A DNA stretch of 12,731 nucleotides from CAZJOD01 sp964547525 (GCA_964547525.1 CAZJOD010000113.1:1-12731), one strand, 5' to 3'; shown: positions 1 through 5,761, counted from the first letter of the stretch. Notes: generated by a model from the letters alone, not told the origin. A program made the numbers and translations.

Positions 1-55
1 AGTTTATTGGGAACAAACAGAACATAATATTTGCAGGCCGCCCCGGAACCGGCAA
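1..55 (+). pseudogene. IstB-like ATPase fragment, broken inside the Walker A motif
   Basis: The frame beginning at base 3 reads FIGNKQNIIFAGRPGTG. This is the segment leading into and including most of the P-loop of IstB-type helper ATPases of IS21-family elements; family members continue with K-T-H-L. Here the match stops after the last glycine. The next codon begins with 'aa', as a lysine codon would, and then the reading frame enters TTATCGAAAG and becomes meaningless until a stop at 109-111. The 5' part of the gene lies outside the window. I read this as an istB-like gene interrupted by the recombinase element that starts at about base 56. Only 17 residues support the identification, so another DnaC/AAA-type ATPase is possible. 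Confidence 0.55.
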
Positions 56-138
56 TTATCGAAAGTGTTTACTTATCGAAAGAAATGAGACTGTAACTCA
101 TATAAATCAATGAACCAAGCCTCAATTTCTTTCGATAA
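56..138. repeat. Terminal repeat cluster with TTATCGAAAG arms
   Basis: TTATCGAAAG occurs at 56-65. TTATCGAAAGAAAT occurs at 73-86, and its perfect 14-base inverted copy lies at 125-138; the similarity continues as GAG with one inserted base. The inverted pair is separated by 38 bases. The first copy begins at the point where IstB homology is lost. This arrangement of direct and inverted short arms is what is expected for recombinase binding sites at the end of a tyrosine-recombinase element. That role is inference. Confidence 0.6.
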
Positions 139-146
139 TATTACAA

Positions 147-1169
147 CTAACGGCAGAAATCATTTAGCCATTGAAGTAATTCTGTGTCATCTTTCCATTC
201 AGGGACATCTTGTGTCACTACATCAGGGTAATTCCTTTCTAAAATAGATCGTTTAAGTTCAGTTTCTGCCTTCAAATATATTTCAGTTGTTGTAATACTT
301 ACATGCCCTAAAAAATCTCTAATATAAATCAAATTTACCCCGGATTCCAACATATGAACGGCTTTTGCATGGCGAAGCATATGCGGATGAATTCTGTCAG
401 ATAGCATAATTTCTGGATTGGCTTTTTTAGCTTGATCGAAATACTTGTTCAGAATATAACAGATTCCTGGCCTTGTAAATTTTTCACCTCTGCTATTAAA
501 GAATAATGGAGATTGTTGTCTGCCATTACTCTTAAGATTAAAATCTTCCATATACTTAGATATTAACTGCACTGTATTACCCATAATTGGCACACATCTG
601 GTTTTGTTGCCTTTCCCTGTCAATGTAACCGTTGCAGGAGAGTGAAGTCTAATATCTTTCACGCAAATATCAATCAATTCTTGAACCCTAGCGCCGGTAT
701 CATACAAAATTGCCATTAGCGCAAGATCACGACGGCCTCGATGGTTTTTAACATCCGGTTGGTCAAGAATCAGTTTCATTTCTTCCTTAGTCAGATAACT
801 GATGATTGGGCGAGGTTTCTTTTTAAATGGGATATTGAGTATTTTTTGCATCTCAAATAGGTTATCAGGATATTCTGCCTGTGCATACCTGTAAAAGCTA
901 TGTATTGCAGCAAGTCGCTGATTTCTGGTACTAATGCTAATTTGATTGTTCTTTTCTAACCATAAAAGAAATTCTACAATGGTTTCGGATTCTATGTTCT
1001 CGAACTCAAGTTTTTCTGGAGGGATACGCTTTTCATCTCGCAAATATGTAAGTAACTGTCGAAATGTATTTCTATAGGATTTTATCGTATTCGGGCTAAC
1101 ATTCCTTTGGCCAGAAAGAAAATTAAAGAAATACTTTGTTGTAATCCGTGCAAAATCAGTCTGCTTCAT
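147..1169 (-). CDS. Tyrosine recombinase, complete (last gene of a recombinase trio)
   Basis: A 340-residue site-specific recombinase that would cut and rejoin DNA through a covalent phosphotyrosine link. The N-terminal SAM-like DNA-binding domain covers roughly residues 5-100 and the catalytic domain 125-310. All catalytic residues are present: R161 (GARVQEL), K186 (LTGKGNKTR), H263 and R266 (HPHMLRH), H289 (FLGH) and the nucleophile Y298 (TEIYLK). The C-terminal tail with W325 and a final LLQWL segment resembles the third recombinase of RIT elements. The start ATG has GGAGGTG seven bases upstream and overlaps the end of the upstream recombinase stub, suggesting translational coupling in the original element. 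It appears intact, but its partners are lost, so transposition is doubtful. Family is certain; trio membership is probable. Confidence 0.9.
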   Translation of the reverse strand: MKQTDFARITTKYFFNFLSGQRNVSPNTIKSYRNTFRQLLTYLRDEKRIPPEKLEFENIESETIVEFLLWLEKNNQISISTRNQRLAAIHSFYRYAQAEYPDNLFEMQKILNIPFKKKPRPIISYLTKEEMKLILDQPDVKNHRGRRDLALMAILYDTGARVQELIDICVKDIRLHSPATVTLTGKGNKTRCVPIMGNTVQLISKYMEDFNLKSNGRQQSPLFFNSRGEKFTRPGICYILNKYFDQAKKANPEIMLSDRIHPHMLRHAKAVHMLESGVNLIYIRDFLGHVSITTTEIYLKAETELKRSILERNYPDVVTQDVPEWKDDTELLQWLNDFCR

Positions 1170-1392
1170 CTTGTTTCACCTCCGGAATCACCCAGTCGCA
1201 GTGAGATTCGATTGTACTTACGATATCCGGATATAATTCGGAGGTCAATCGGAGATATCTTTGACTGCCACGAATATCTTCATGTCCCAGAAAAACCGAC
1301 AAGTATGCAAGACAGTTTGTTAAATCTCTGCCTTGGCGAACCCAATTTTTCAAACAAGTAACGGCGTAAACATGTCGAAAAAAATCCAAACG
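1156..1392 (-). pseudogene. C-terminal stub of a second tyrosine recombinase
   Basis: About 78 residues from RLDFFRH to the end (...VKQDEAD). It contains the C-terminal catalytic boxes: R of the box II motif, H of FLGH and the tyrosine of SQRYLRL, followed by the LYPDI segment typical of trio recombinases. Everything N-terminal to box II is missing, including the first catalytic arginine. The frame stays open further upstream to about 1545, but that portion is only the antisense of the neighbouring integrase stub and should not be counted as protein. Box II reads DFFR where HxxR is expected, so the catalytic histidine is also lost. Its stop codon lies inside the start of the next recombinase gene. 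Confidence 0.85.
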
Positions 1393-1411
1393 TTTGGATT
1401 TTTTTCGACAT
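1372..1411. repeat. Perfect 40-bp palindrome with no loop
   Basis: The 20 bases ATGTCGAAAAAAATCCAAAC are followed directly by their exact reverse complement; the centre lies between 1391 and 1392 and the first mismatch is outside 1372/1411. Both arms encode the same peptide, RLDFFRH, outward on opposite strands: leftwards into the trio recombinase stub and rightwards into the other integrase stub. The palindrome is therefore the fusion point of two truncated recombinase genes. It has T-runs on both sides but lacks a loop, so I do not call it a terminator. Confidence 0.95.
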
Positions 1412-1621
1412 ACTTTTGCAGGATTACAGCTTGAGCAAGGGACGGATCTCGATACTCTAAGACGGTTGCTAGGGCACTCGAAAATAGGAATTACATCGGA
1501 TATATATTTGCATGGGAATAAAACGCTTATAAAAAAAGCCAGCAAAAAGTTGGATGATAAAATTTTTGTAAAATGTCACACAAATGTCACACTTGAAGAT
1601 AAAAAAAAGAAAGAAGTTTGA
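1392..1621 (+). pseudogene. C-terminal stub of a phage/ICE-type integrase next to tRNA-Ser
   Basis: About 76 residues reading RLDFFRHTFA, then LEQGTDLDTLRRLLGH and ITSDIYLHG, the C-terminal catalytic boxes (R, H, Y) of a Tn916/phage-type tyrosine integrase. It is a different subfamily from the trio recombinases to its left. The N-terminal arm-binding and core-binding domains and the first catalytic arginine are absent. No ribosome binding site precedes a usable start, and box II has D in place of the HxxR histidine. The gene ends 29 bases from the encoded CCA end of tRNA-Ser, the usual place for the integrase of an element that uses the tRNA 3' end as attachment site. It is best read as the leftover of such an island. 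Confidence 0.85.
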
Positions 1622-1644
1622 ATCCGTCATGTTTCAAACTTCTT
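1596..1644 (-). terminator. Intrinsic terminator of the tRNA-Ser gene
   Basis: On the minus strand, just after the tRNA, a 12-bp perfect stem (AAGAAGTTTGAA / TTCAAACTTCTT, 1611-1622 with 1633-1644, 10-base loop) is followed by a T-rich tract (TCTTTTTTTTATC). The stop codon of the opposite-strand integrase stub falls inside this stem. Confidence 0.75.
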
Positions 1645-1649
1645 GATAT

Positions 1650-1742
1650 TGGCGGAGAAGGAGGGATTCGAACCCTCGAAACGCGATTAACGTTTACACG
1701 ATTTCCAGTCGTGCGCCCTCGACCAAACTAGGCGACTTCTCC
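1650..1742 (-). tRNA. tRNA-Ser (anticodon GGA)
   Basis: On the minus strand the acceptor stem GGAGAAG pairs with CTTCTCC, followed by discriminator G and an encoded CCA. The anticodon arm CACGA-CTGGAAA-TCGTG gives anticodon GGA, reading UCC and UCU serine codons. The T arm is GAGGG-TTCGAAT-CCCTC. A long variable arm sits between the anticodon and T arms, as expected for class II tRNASer. The 3' end faces the integrase stub, which fits its use as an integration site by a now decayed element. Confidence 0.96.
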
Positions 1743-1769
1743 ACAAGTTATTCATTTAGACGCTTAATC

Positions 1770-1799
1770 ATTTTACAATACTGTAGTAGCGTTTGTCAA
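1770..1799 (-). promoter_or_regulatory. Promoter of tRNA-Ser
   Basis: Minus-strand TTGACA (1794-1799), 18 bases, then TAAAAT (1770-1775), ending about 28 bases before the tRNA 5' end. Sigma-A-like, with a perfect -35. Confidence 0.65.
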
Positions 1800-1836
1800 T
1801 TCTTTTCGTAATTTTCAAGCATGAAAATACAGGTAG

Positions 1837-1860
1837 AACAAGGAACGAAAGTTCCTTGTT
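1837..1860. terminator. Hairpin downstream of the dehydrogenase gene, possible terminator
   Basis: A perfect 10-bp stem AACAAGGAAC / GTTCCTTGTT closed by a four-base loop (GAAA on the plus strand). It lies about 70 bases past the stop of the minus-strand dehydrogenase and is the only strong hairpin there. The U-tract is weak in both directions, so termination is plausible, not certain. Confidence 0.45.
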
Positions 1861-1932
1861 TTATCTCGTATGCTATATATTTTTTATCATCTTTTCTAAT
1901 AATCAAATGATTTTTCTATCAGGTTGTAATCT

Positions 1933-3189
1933 TTAAGCGTTTTCAAGCAGATATTTTTCCGCTTCCGCACACCAAAGACCTTTATTTCTTTGTATAATCT
2001 CATCAAGTTTTGCAAATAAAGGACTGTTCTTACCTTTTTCTTTAAAGTCGGCGATAGCTGTCAATTCCAAATTAATATTAGTGTAAATTAGTTTTTTACC
2101 ACCGGGGATTTTCGGTAAGTTTAAAGTGGTTTCGATTACACTGTCAATTCCACCGATATGAGTTATCATAGATGACGGGTTTATTTTCTTATTAGACATC
2201 AAATCTAACGACTCAATCATATCTTCCGTATTACCACCGCTGGTTCCTACTATGTGAGTTGAAGAATAATGTACGTTATAGAAATTGAGCATGGCACTGA
2301 ATTTCGGGTCGGTTGGACCTGCAAAGAAGTTAAGACAACCGTCTTTGCCTAATATTTGGTCTCCTTGCTCAACAACCGGTTTTACTGGGGCAAACACAAA
2401 TACATCGTCATAACCTGTTCCTTCTGTATAATCGATAAGAGTTTTAACTGGATTTTCGGTCTTTGATGTATTAACATATATTAATTTAACACCGTTTAAA
2501 GCGGCATCTTCCACAGTATATATACTTGCGGCTCTTTGAAGACGTGCATCGTCTATATCGGTTACAACTATAAGTCCGGGCTTGCGGTCACAGTGTAACG
2601 CATAATCTATAGCACCGAGCCCCATAGGACCGACACCTGCTAAAATAGCCATTTTCCCGCCTTCTACAATACCCATTTCGTGTTGATATATACCTGCTTT
2701 TGTATGATATGAAGCATGGAAAGCACCAACTATGCATGACATAGGTTCTGCTAAAGATCCTTGATAATAGGCGTCACCGGAAAAGTTCAACAAACATTTT
2801 CTTTCCATAAATTCATTTGGGATTATAATGTAAGTCGCACTTCCTCCTATGTATTTATATGAGTATCCCGGTGCGTCATAGGGGCGTTCCGGAACATTTA
2901 CAGCGGGTTGAATTGAGAATTTTTGACCTTCTTTAAATTCACCTTTCCACTTTTCGCCCACTTGTATTATTTCACCGGCAAATTCATGTCCTATAATTAC
3001 CAGATTTTCTTTAACATTATTCGGTACTCTTTTATGGTCTTCTCCTTGAACAGCAGCCTTGTATGATGACATACAAATACTATCGGATATGATTTTCGCT
3101 AGTATTTCATCTTCTTTTATTTCCGGCAGTTCAAACTCTTCAAGTCTTAAATCGTTTTTTCCATATAGTCTGACAGCTCTTGTAATCAT
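1933..3189 (-). CDS. Zinc-dependent dehydrogenase of the L-sorbose-1-phosphate reductase type
   Basis: A 418-residue medium-chain dehydrogenase/reductase. The N-terminal catalytic GroES-like domain carries likely zinc ligands C39, H68-E69 (GHEFAGE) and E148; the structural-zinc cysteine lobe of classical alcohol dehydrogenases is missing. The Rossmann domain shows GVGPMGLG (185-192) and an acidic D211 after the second strand, favouring NAD(H). Overall sequence and length resemble SorE-like proteins that interconvert L-sorbose 1-phosphate and D-glucitol 6-phosphate. No PTS genes or other sugar-catabolic genes are beside it, so the substrate remains inferred. GGGAG lies seven bases before the ATG. 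It appears to be a single-gene unit with its own promoter. Confidence 0.85.
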   Translation of the reverse strand: MITRAVRLYGKNDLRLEEFELPEIKEDEILAKIISDSICMSSYKAAVQGEDHKRVPNNVKENLVIIGHEFAGEIIQVGEKWKGEFKEGQKFSIQPAVNVPERPYDAPGYSYKYIGGSATYIIIPNEFMERKCLLNFSGDAYYQGSLAEPMSCIVGAFHASYHTKAGIYQHEMGIVEGGKMAILAGVGPMGLGAIDYALHCDRKPGLIVVTDIDDARLQRAASIYTVEDAALNGVKLIYVNTSKTENPVKTLIDYTEGTGYDDVFVFAPVKPVVEQGDQILGKDGCLNFFAGPTDPKFSAMLNFYNVHYSSTHIVGTSGGNTEDMIESLDLMSNKKINPSSMITHIGGIDSVIETTLNLPKIPGGKKLIYTNINLELTAIADFKEKGKNSPLFAKLDEIIQRNKGLWCAEAEKYLLENA

Positions 3190-3248
3190 TATAGTTCTCC
3201 CTTATATAAATTTCGATTAATTATTTCATTGTTATTTTTATAGATGTT

Positions 3249-3276
3249 ATTATATCATATGTTTTTAAACCTTCAA
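3249..3276 (-). promoter_or_regulatory. Promoter of the dehydrogenase gene
   Basis: Minus-strand TTGAAG (3271-3276), 16-base spacer, TATAAT (3249-3254), giving a leader of roughly 50 bases before the ATG at 3189. It lies downstream of the 6S RNA 3' end, so the dehydrogenase need not depend on read-through from the 6S promoter. Confidence 0.5.
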
Positions 3277-3339
3277 CATATAATCAATAAAGAAAGTCAT
3301 GAATGAAGTTAACCCGCTTTGAATTTTTATTTGATAAAT

Positions 3340-3563
3340 AAATAAATCCCGAAATGCCGTTTCCTCTAATTTTGACACCTAGCTTACAGCTAGGTGGGTG
3401 AGGTGCTTGGTTTGCTTGCCGTCCGCCGCCGTTGCATTCTCGGACGAATGTCGGTATTATGTTGCGGCCTGACAATCCACCAATAACTTTAAAACCGTCT
3501 CCCTGTTATTTCATGTAGGGTCAAAATATAGAGTACCACGCACATCTCAGGATTTGTTTTCTT
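3340..3563 (-). ncRNA. ssrS: 6S RNA
   Basis: A structured RNA that mimics an open promoter and binds housekeeping RNA polymerase holoenzyme. The 5' part AAATCCTGAGATG (3543-3555) pairs over 13 bases, two of them G-U, with the 3' part CATTTCGGGATTT (3344-3356), forming the long closing stem. Inside are the conserved CGTCCGAGAATG segment (3435-3446), very like the CGUCCGAGAA of E. coli 6S RNA, and the 3' arm hairpin CACCTAGC-TGTAA-GCTAGGTG (3376-3396), equivalent to the CACCUUGAACCAAGG arm. The length of about 210-225 is normal, and GC is well above the surroundings. A promoter sits at the right distance. The ends are approximate: the start is placed about seven bases past the -10 and the 3' end in the AT-rich tract after the closing stem. 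Confidence 0.9.
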
Positions 3564-3569
3564 ATCTGT

Positions 3570-3599
3570 ATTGTATCATACAATAAGATGAATTGTAAA
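3570..3599 (-). promoter_or_regulatory. Promoter of the 6S RNA gene
   Basis: Minus-strand TTTACA (3594-3599), 18 bases, TACAAT (3570-3575). The predicted start near 3563 lies eight bases before the 6S closing stem. The -10 sits in the short inverted repeat TATTGTAT-C-ATACAATA. Confidence 0.65.
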
Positions 3600-3657
3600 T
3601 AGAAAAAAATTACTGAAACCCTTCATGATGTAAAAAATGTATTCAAGGTATCATTAA

Positions 3658-3918
3658 TTACGTGATTCGCTCATAACTGATTTTATTATTGTTTTGAATT
3701 ACCCTGAAAACTTCTCTGATATAAAAGCCTTTCTGTCTACTTTTCTCTATTAAAATAGGAAGTACATTTTCTGAAATTCTTATGCAATATCCACAACCTG
3801 ATCTGGATATCCTGCATGGTGTAGGTACCACTTTACTAGATATACCTTCTTTTTCAAGTTCTGCAGATAGAACAAAAGCAAAATTTCCGGAGTCTAACGT
3901 CGCCAGACAATCACCCAA
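3658..3918 (-). CDS. DUF3343 (putative Se/S carrier-like) small protein
   Basis: A protein of about 86 residues with the DUF3343 pattern: a short beta-alpha-beta opening (CLATLDSGNFAFVLSAELEKEG), then a strand leading to P-C-R-I-S-x-S-G-C-G-Y-C. The family is suspected, not shown, to carry sulphur or selenium on cysteine. Three cysteines cluster in this motif (38, 45 and 48 counting from the upstream GTG). I place the start at the TTG at 3916-3918 because GGGTGG (3924-3929) sits five bases before it. A GTG at 3925-3927 is in frame but falls inside that ribosome binding site. A TATAAT at 3952-3957 and a 14-base palindrome (3935-3948) precede it. It is 65 bases downstream of the glycosylase gene and may be separately transcribed. 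Confidence 0.8.
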   Translation of the reverse strand: MGDCLATLDSGNFAFVLSAELEKEGISSKVVPTPCRISRSGCGYCIRISENVLPILIEKSRQKGFYIREVFRVIQNNNKISYERIT

Positions 3919-3934
3919 TTTTACCACCCGTTTC

Positions 3935-3948
3935 GTATAAATTTATAC
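3935..3948. repeat. 14-bp palindrome upstream of the DUF3343 gene
   Basis: GTATAAATTTATAC is its own reverse complement. It lies between a possible -10 (TATAAT, 3952-3957, minus strand) and the ribosome binding site. It could be an operator, but such AT-only palindromes also arise by chance. Confidence 0.3.
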
Positions 3949-3992
3949 ATCATTATATGCTGAACATTATTAAAATTTACATAACATATATT

Positions 3993-4862
3993 TTAAAGAT
4001 TAAAGCGTGCATAATGAAAAAGGTATTGTTGAGCGAAACCGGCATAATCACCGTATACTTGAGCGGCATATTCCACAATTTTTTCAGGACAATCTTTAAG
4101 ATTTGTATAAGAGCATACTATTTTTCTTATCCATACATCTGCAGGAAACACATCATAACGCAAGCCGGAATACAACAAAATACAATCGGCTACTTTTAAG
4201 CCGATACCCGCATATTCTTGCAATGATTTGCGAGCCGATTGTAAAGAACCGTTTTCCAGCATATTTAAGTCAGGCTTCTCACAGCACAAAGATTTTATAG
4301 TATTAACGAGATACTTACTTCTGTAGCCTGCACCGAAATCATTGAAATCTTCCACGGTAAACTTCTGTAGATTTTGTAAATCGGGAAAAGAATAGTAATT
4401 TTTATTTTCATATGAGATAACATTACCTGCAGCCATGCATATATTATTAATTATTTTCTTTATTCTTTGTATATTATTATTAGAAGATAAAATAAAAGAT
4501 ATTAACGTTTCATAAAAATCCTGTCTTAAAAGACGTAAACCGGGAGAGTATTCAATTGATTTTTTAATGAAAGGATCATTAGACAAGACCTTTTTTATTT
4601 TTGAATAATCTACATCCAATGTAAAATATCGATACCATATATCATTAAAATCTTTCTTGTCGGTGTTTTTTATTATCAGATTACAACGGTCCCGGTACAC
4701 TTCGACTGTTTTATTCATTGCTACGCCTATATAGCTGTCATTTTCGGTTTTGTTCCAGCGAAAACACTGCCCGTTATCAAATGTAGAGGACAAATCAAAA
4801 TCTTCTATATCTTTTATTATCACATAGTTGTTTCCGTATTCTATATTATATGTATATCCCAT
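3993..4862 (-). CDS. 8-oxoguanine DNA glycosylase / AP lyase (OGG1 family)
   Basis: A 289-residue base-excision repair enzyme that removes oxidised guanine and nicks the abasic site. The N-terminal OGG domain (about 1-110) includes STFDNGQCFRWNK, the segment characteristic of this family. The HhH-GPD domain follows, with the helix-hairpin-helix at 216-226 (LQEYAGIGLKVADC), catalytic lysine K223 and catalytic aspartate D242 in PADVW. It lacks the C-terminal iron-sulphur cysteine loop of EndoIII/MutY, as expected for OGG1 types. GGAG lies seven bases before the ATG. It is transcribed divergently from the DUF6062 gene. Length and order match full-length bacterial OGG1-like enzymes. Confidence 0.92.
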   Translation of the reverse strand: MGYTYNIEYGNNYVIIKDIEDFDLSSTFDNGQCFRWNKTENDSYIGVAMNKTVEVYRDRCNLIIKNTDKKDFNDIWYRYFTLDVDYSKIKKVLSNDPFIKKSIEYSPGLRLLRQDFYETLISFILSSNNNIQRIKKIINNICMAAGNVISYENKNYYSFPDLQNLQKFTVEDFNDFGAGYRSKYLVNTIKSLCCEKPDLNMLENGSLQSARKSLQEYAGIGLKVADCILLYSGLRYDVFPADVWIRKIVCSYTNLKDCPEKIVEYAAQVYGDYAGFAQQYLFHYARFNL

Positions 4863-4881
4863 TTAAAAACTCCGAACTATT

Positions 4882-4910
4882 TGTATATAAACATAAACAT
4901 TTTACAACAA
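4882..4910 (-). promoter_or_regulatory. Possible promoter of the glycosylase gene
   Basis: Minus-strand TTGTTG (4905-4910), 17 bases, TATACA (4882-4887). The consensus match is moderate and the position before the ATG at 4862 is reasonable. Confidence 0.35.
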
Positions 4911-4952
4911 AACACTTTTGTTAATCAACAGGTAGTTATTTGAAATATGGTA

Positions 4953-4961
4953 TGGTATAAT
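4953..4961 (+). promoter_or_regulatory. Extended -10 promoter of the DUF6062-PHP unit
   Basis: TGGTATAAT is a perfect extended -10 (TG-n-TATAAT). No good -35 lies 17 bases upstream, which extended -10 promoters tolerate. The start would be near 4968, about 35 bases before the ATG. Confidence 0.55.
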
Positions 4962-5002
4962 CACTGTATTGTTAAAAATATGCCGTTAGGGAGAATATTA
5001 AT

Positions 5003-5737
5003 ATGAAAGAAAAAATATATACCATACCGGTAACAGATGCCTTCAGGCAGGATTGCGAATGTCCTCTTTGCATATTGGAAAAAGATTTGGAAGATAAAGC
5101 TGTTAGGTTTATTTTAGGGCCGTCTCTTATGGAACCGGATAAAAGGGACGACACAACTGAAAAAGGTTTTTGTCGTCGTCATTTTACAAAGCTATATAAT
5201 GCCCGTGAGAATATATTGGGATTGTCTTTGATTATTAACTCGCATTTAAAACATATAATTGATATGTTAAACAAAGCAAAATCGGCTTCCGATGGAAAAC
5301 CCAAGAAAAAATTATTTGATAAAAATAATTTAGGGGGCGGGGGAAAAATAATAGACATCCTGAATAAATTAGAGTCCACATGTGAGATTTGTGACAGAAT
5401 AAATACTACAATGGATCGCTATATGGATGTAGTAATGTATCTGTTTTTCAGAGAACCCGAATTTAAAAAAATGTTCAGGGAACATAAAGGATTTTGTTTA
5501 CCTCATTTGAACCTTATGTTAAAGTGTGTACCTAAGTACCTTAGCGGATCGAAAGCTGACGATTTTGTATCGGAAGTATTGGAAATACAAACTGAAAATA
5601 TGCAACGCATATATGATGATACCGATTGGTTCATAAAAAAGTTCGATTACAGATATCAAAACGAACCTTGGAAAAATTCAGAAGATGCGGTGCCAAGAAG
5701 TATACAAAAACTTGTATCTTATACTGATTTTGATTAA
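5003..5737 (+). CDS. DUF6062 family cysteine-rich protein
   Basis: A 244-residue cytosolic protein of unknown function with no signal peptide or membrane segment. It shows two copies of the same metal-binding layout: CPLC at 20-23 with FCRRH at 56-60, and CEIC at 127-130 with FCLPH at 164-168. Each is a C-x2-C followed by C-x2-H, and the distance from the first to the third cysteine is 37 residues in one copy and 38 in the other. This suggests two structural zinc sites from an internal duplication, separated by a lysine- and glycine-rich linker (98-116). AGGGAG precedes the ATG by nine bases. The PHP phosphoesterase gene follows after 24 bases, probably in the same transcript. The family assignment is from recollection of the sequence pattern. 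Confidence 0.8.
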   Translation: MKEKIYTIPVTDAFRQDCECPLCILEKDLEDKAVRFILGPSLMEPDKRDDTTEKGFCRRHFTKLYNARENILGLSLIINSHLKHIIDMLNKAKSASDGKPKKKLFDKNNLGGGGKIIDILNKLESTCEICDRINTTMDRYMDVVMYLFFREPEFKKMFREHKGFCLPHLNLMLKCVPKYLSGSKADDFVSEVLEIQTENMQRIYDDTDWFIKKFDYRYQNEPWKNSEDAVPRSIQKLVSYTDFD

Positions 5738-5761
5738 GATTAATATACGAAAGGTGTAATT

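Larger units (their letters stand above)
56..1392. mobile_element. Truncated tyrosine-recombinase element resembling a RIT (recombinase in trio)
   Basis: Two adjacent minus-strand tyrosine recombinase genes overlap by 14 bases (ATGAAGCAGACTGA contains the start of one and the stop of the other), as in the overlapping recombinase sets of RIT elements. The downstream gene is complete and the upstream one is only a C-terminal stub. A third, still further upstream in a normal trio, would lie beyond the palindrome and is gone. The left end is marked by repeated TTATCGAAAG arms beginning exactly where the IstB homology stops. The right end is missing, so the element cannot be intact. The RIT assignment is inferred from gene overlap, protein endings and repeat arms, not from a database match. 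Confidence 0.6.

Noticed and set aside
1107..1361. 84-residue plus-strand frame
   Set aside because: It is the antisense of the two trio recombinase genes, which have clear catalytic motifs on the other strand.
1372..1411. Palindrome as a protelomerase (hairpin telomere) site
   Set aside because: Tempting because such sites are perfect palindromes and their enzymes resemble tyrosine recombinases. But the arms are in-frame coding sequence of two truncated genes and no protelomerase gene is present.
1393..1545. N-terminal half of the 129-residue minus-strand frame
   Set aside because: Past the palindrome centre it is only the antisense of the plus-strand integrase stub; no recombinase motif is present in it.
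3284..3475. 63-residue minus-strand reading frame
   Set aside because: It lies across the 6S RNA; its GC-rich part is the structured RNA and its end is AT-rich spacer. No ribosome binding site or protein family is recognisable.
3355..3480. GC-rich segment with a CACCTAGC/GCTAGGTG hairpin as a possible IS200/IS605 right end
   Set aside because: The long closing stem and the CGTCCGAGAATG segment fit 6S RNA fully, and no TnpA or TnpB sequence is nearby.
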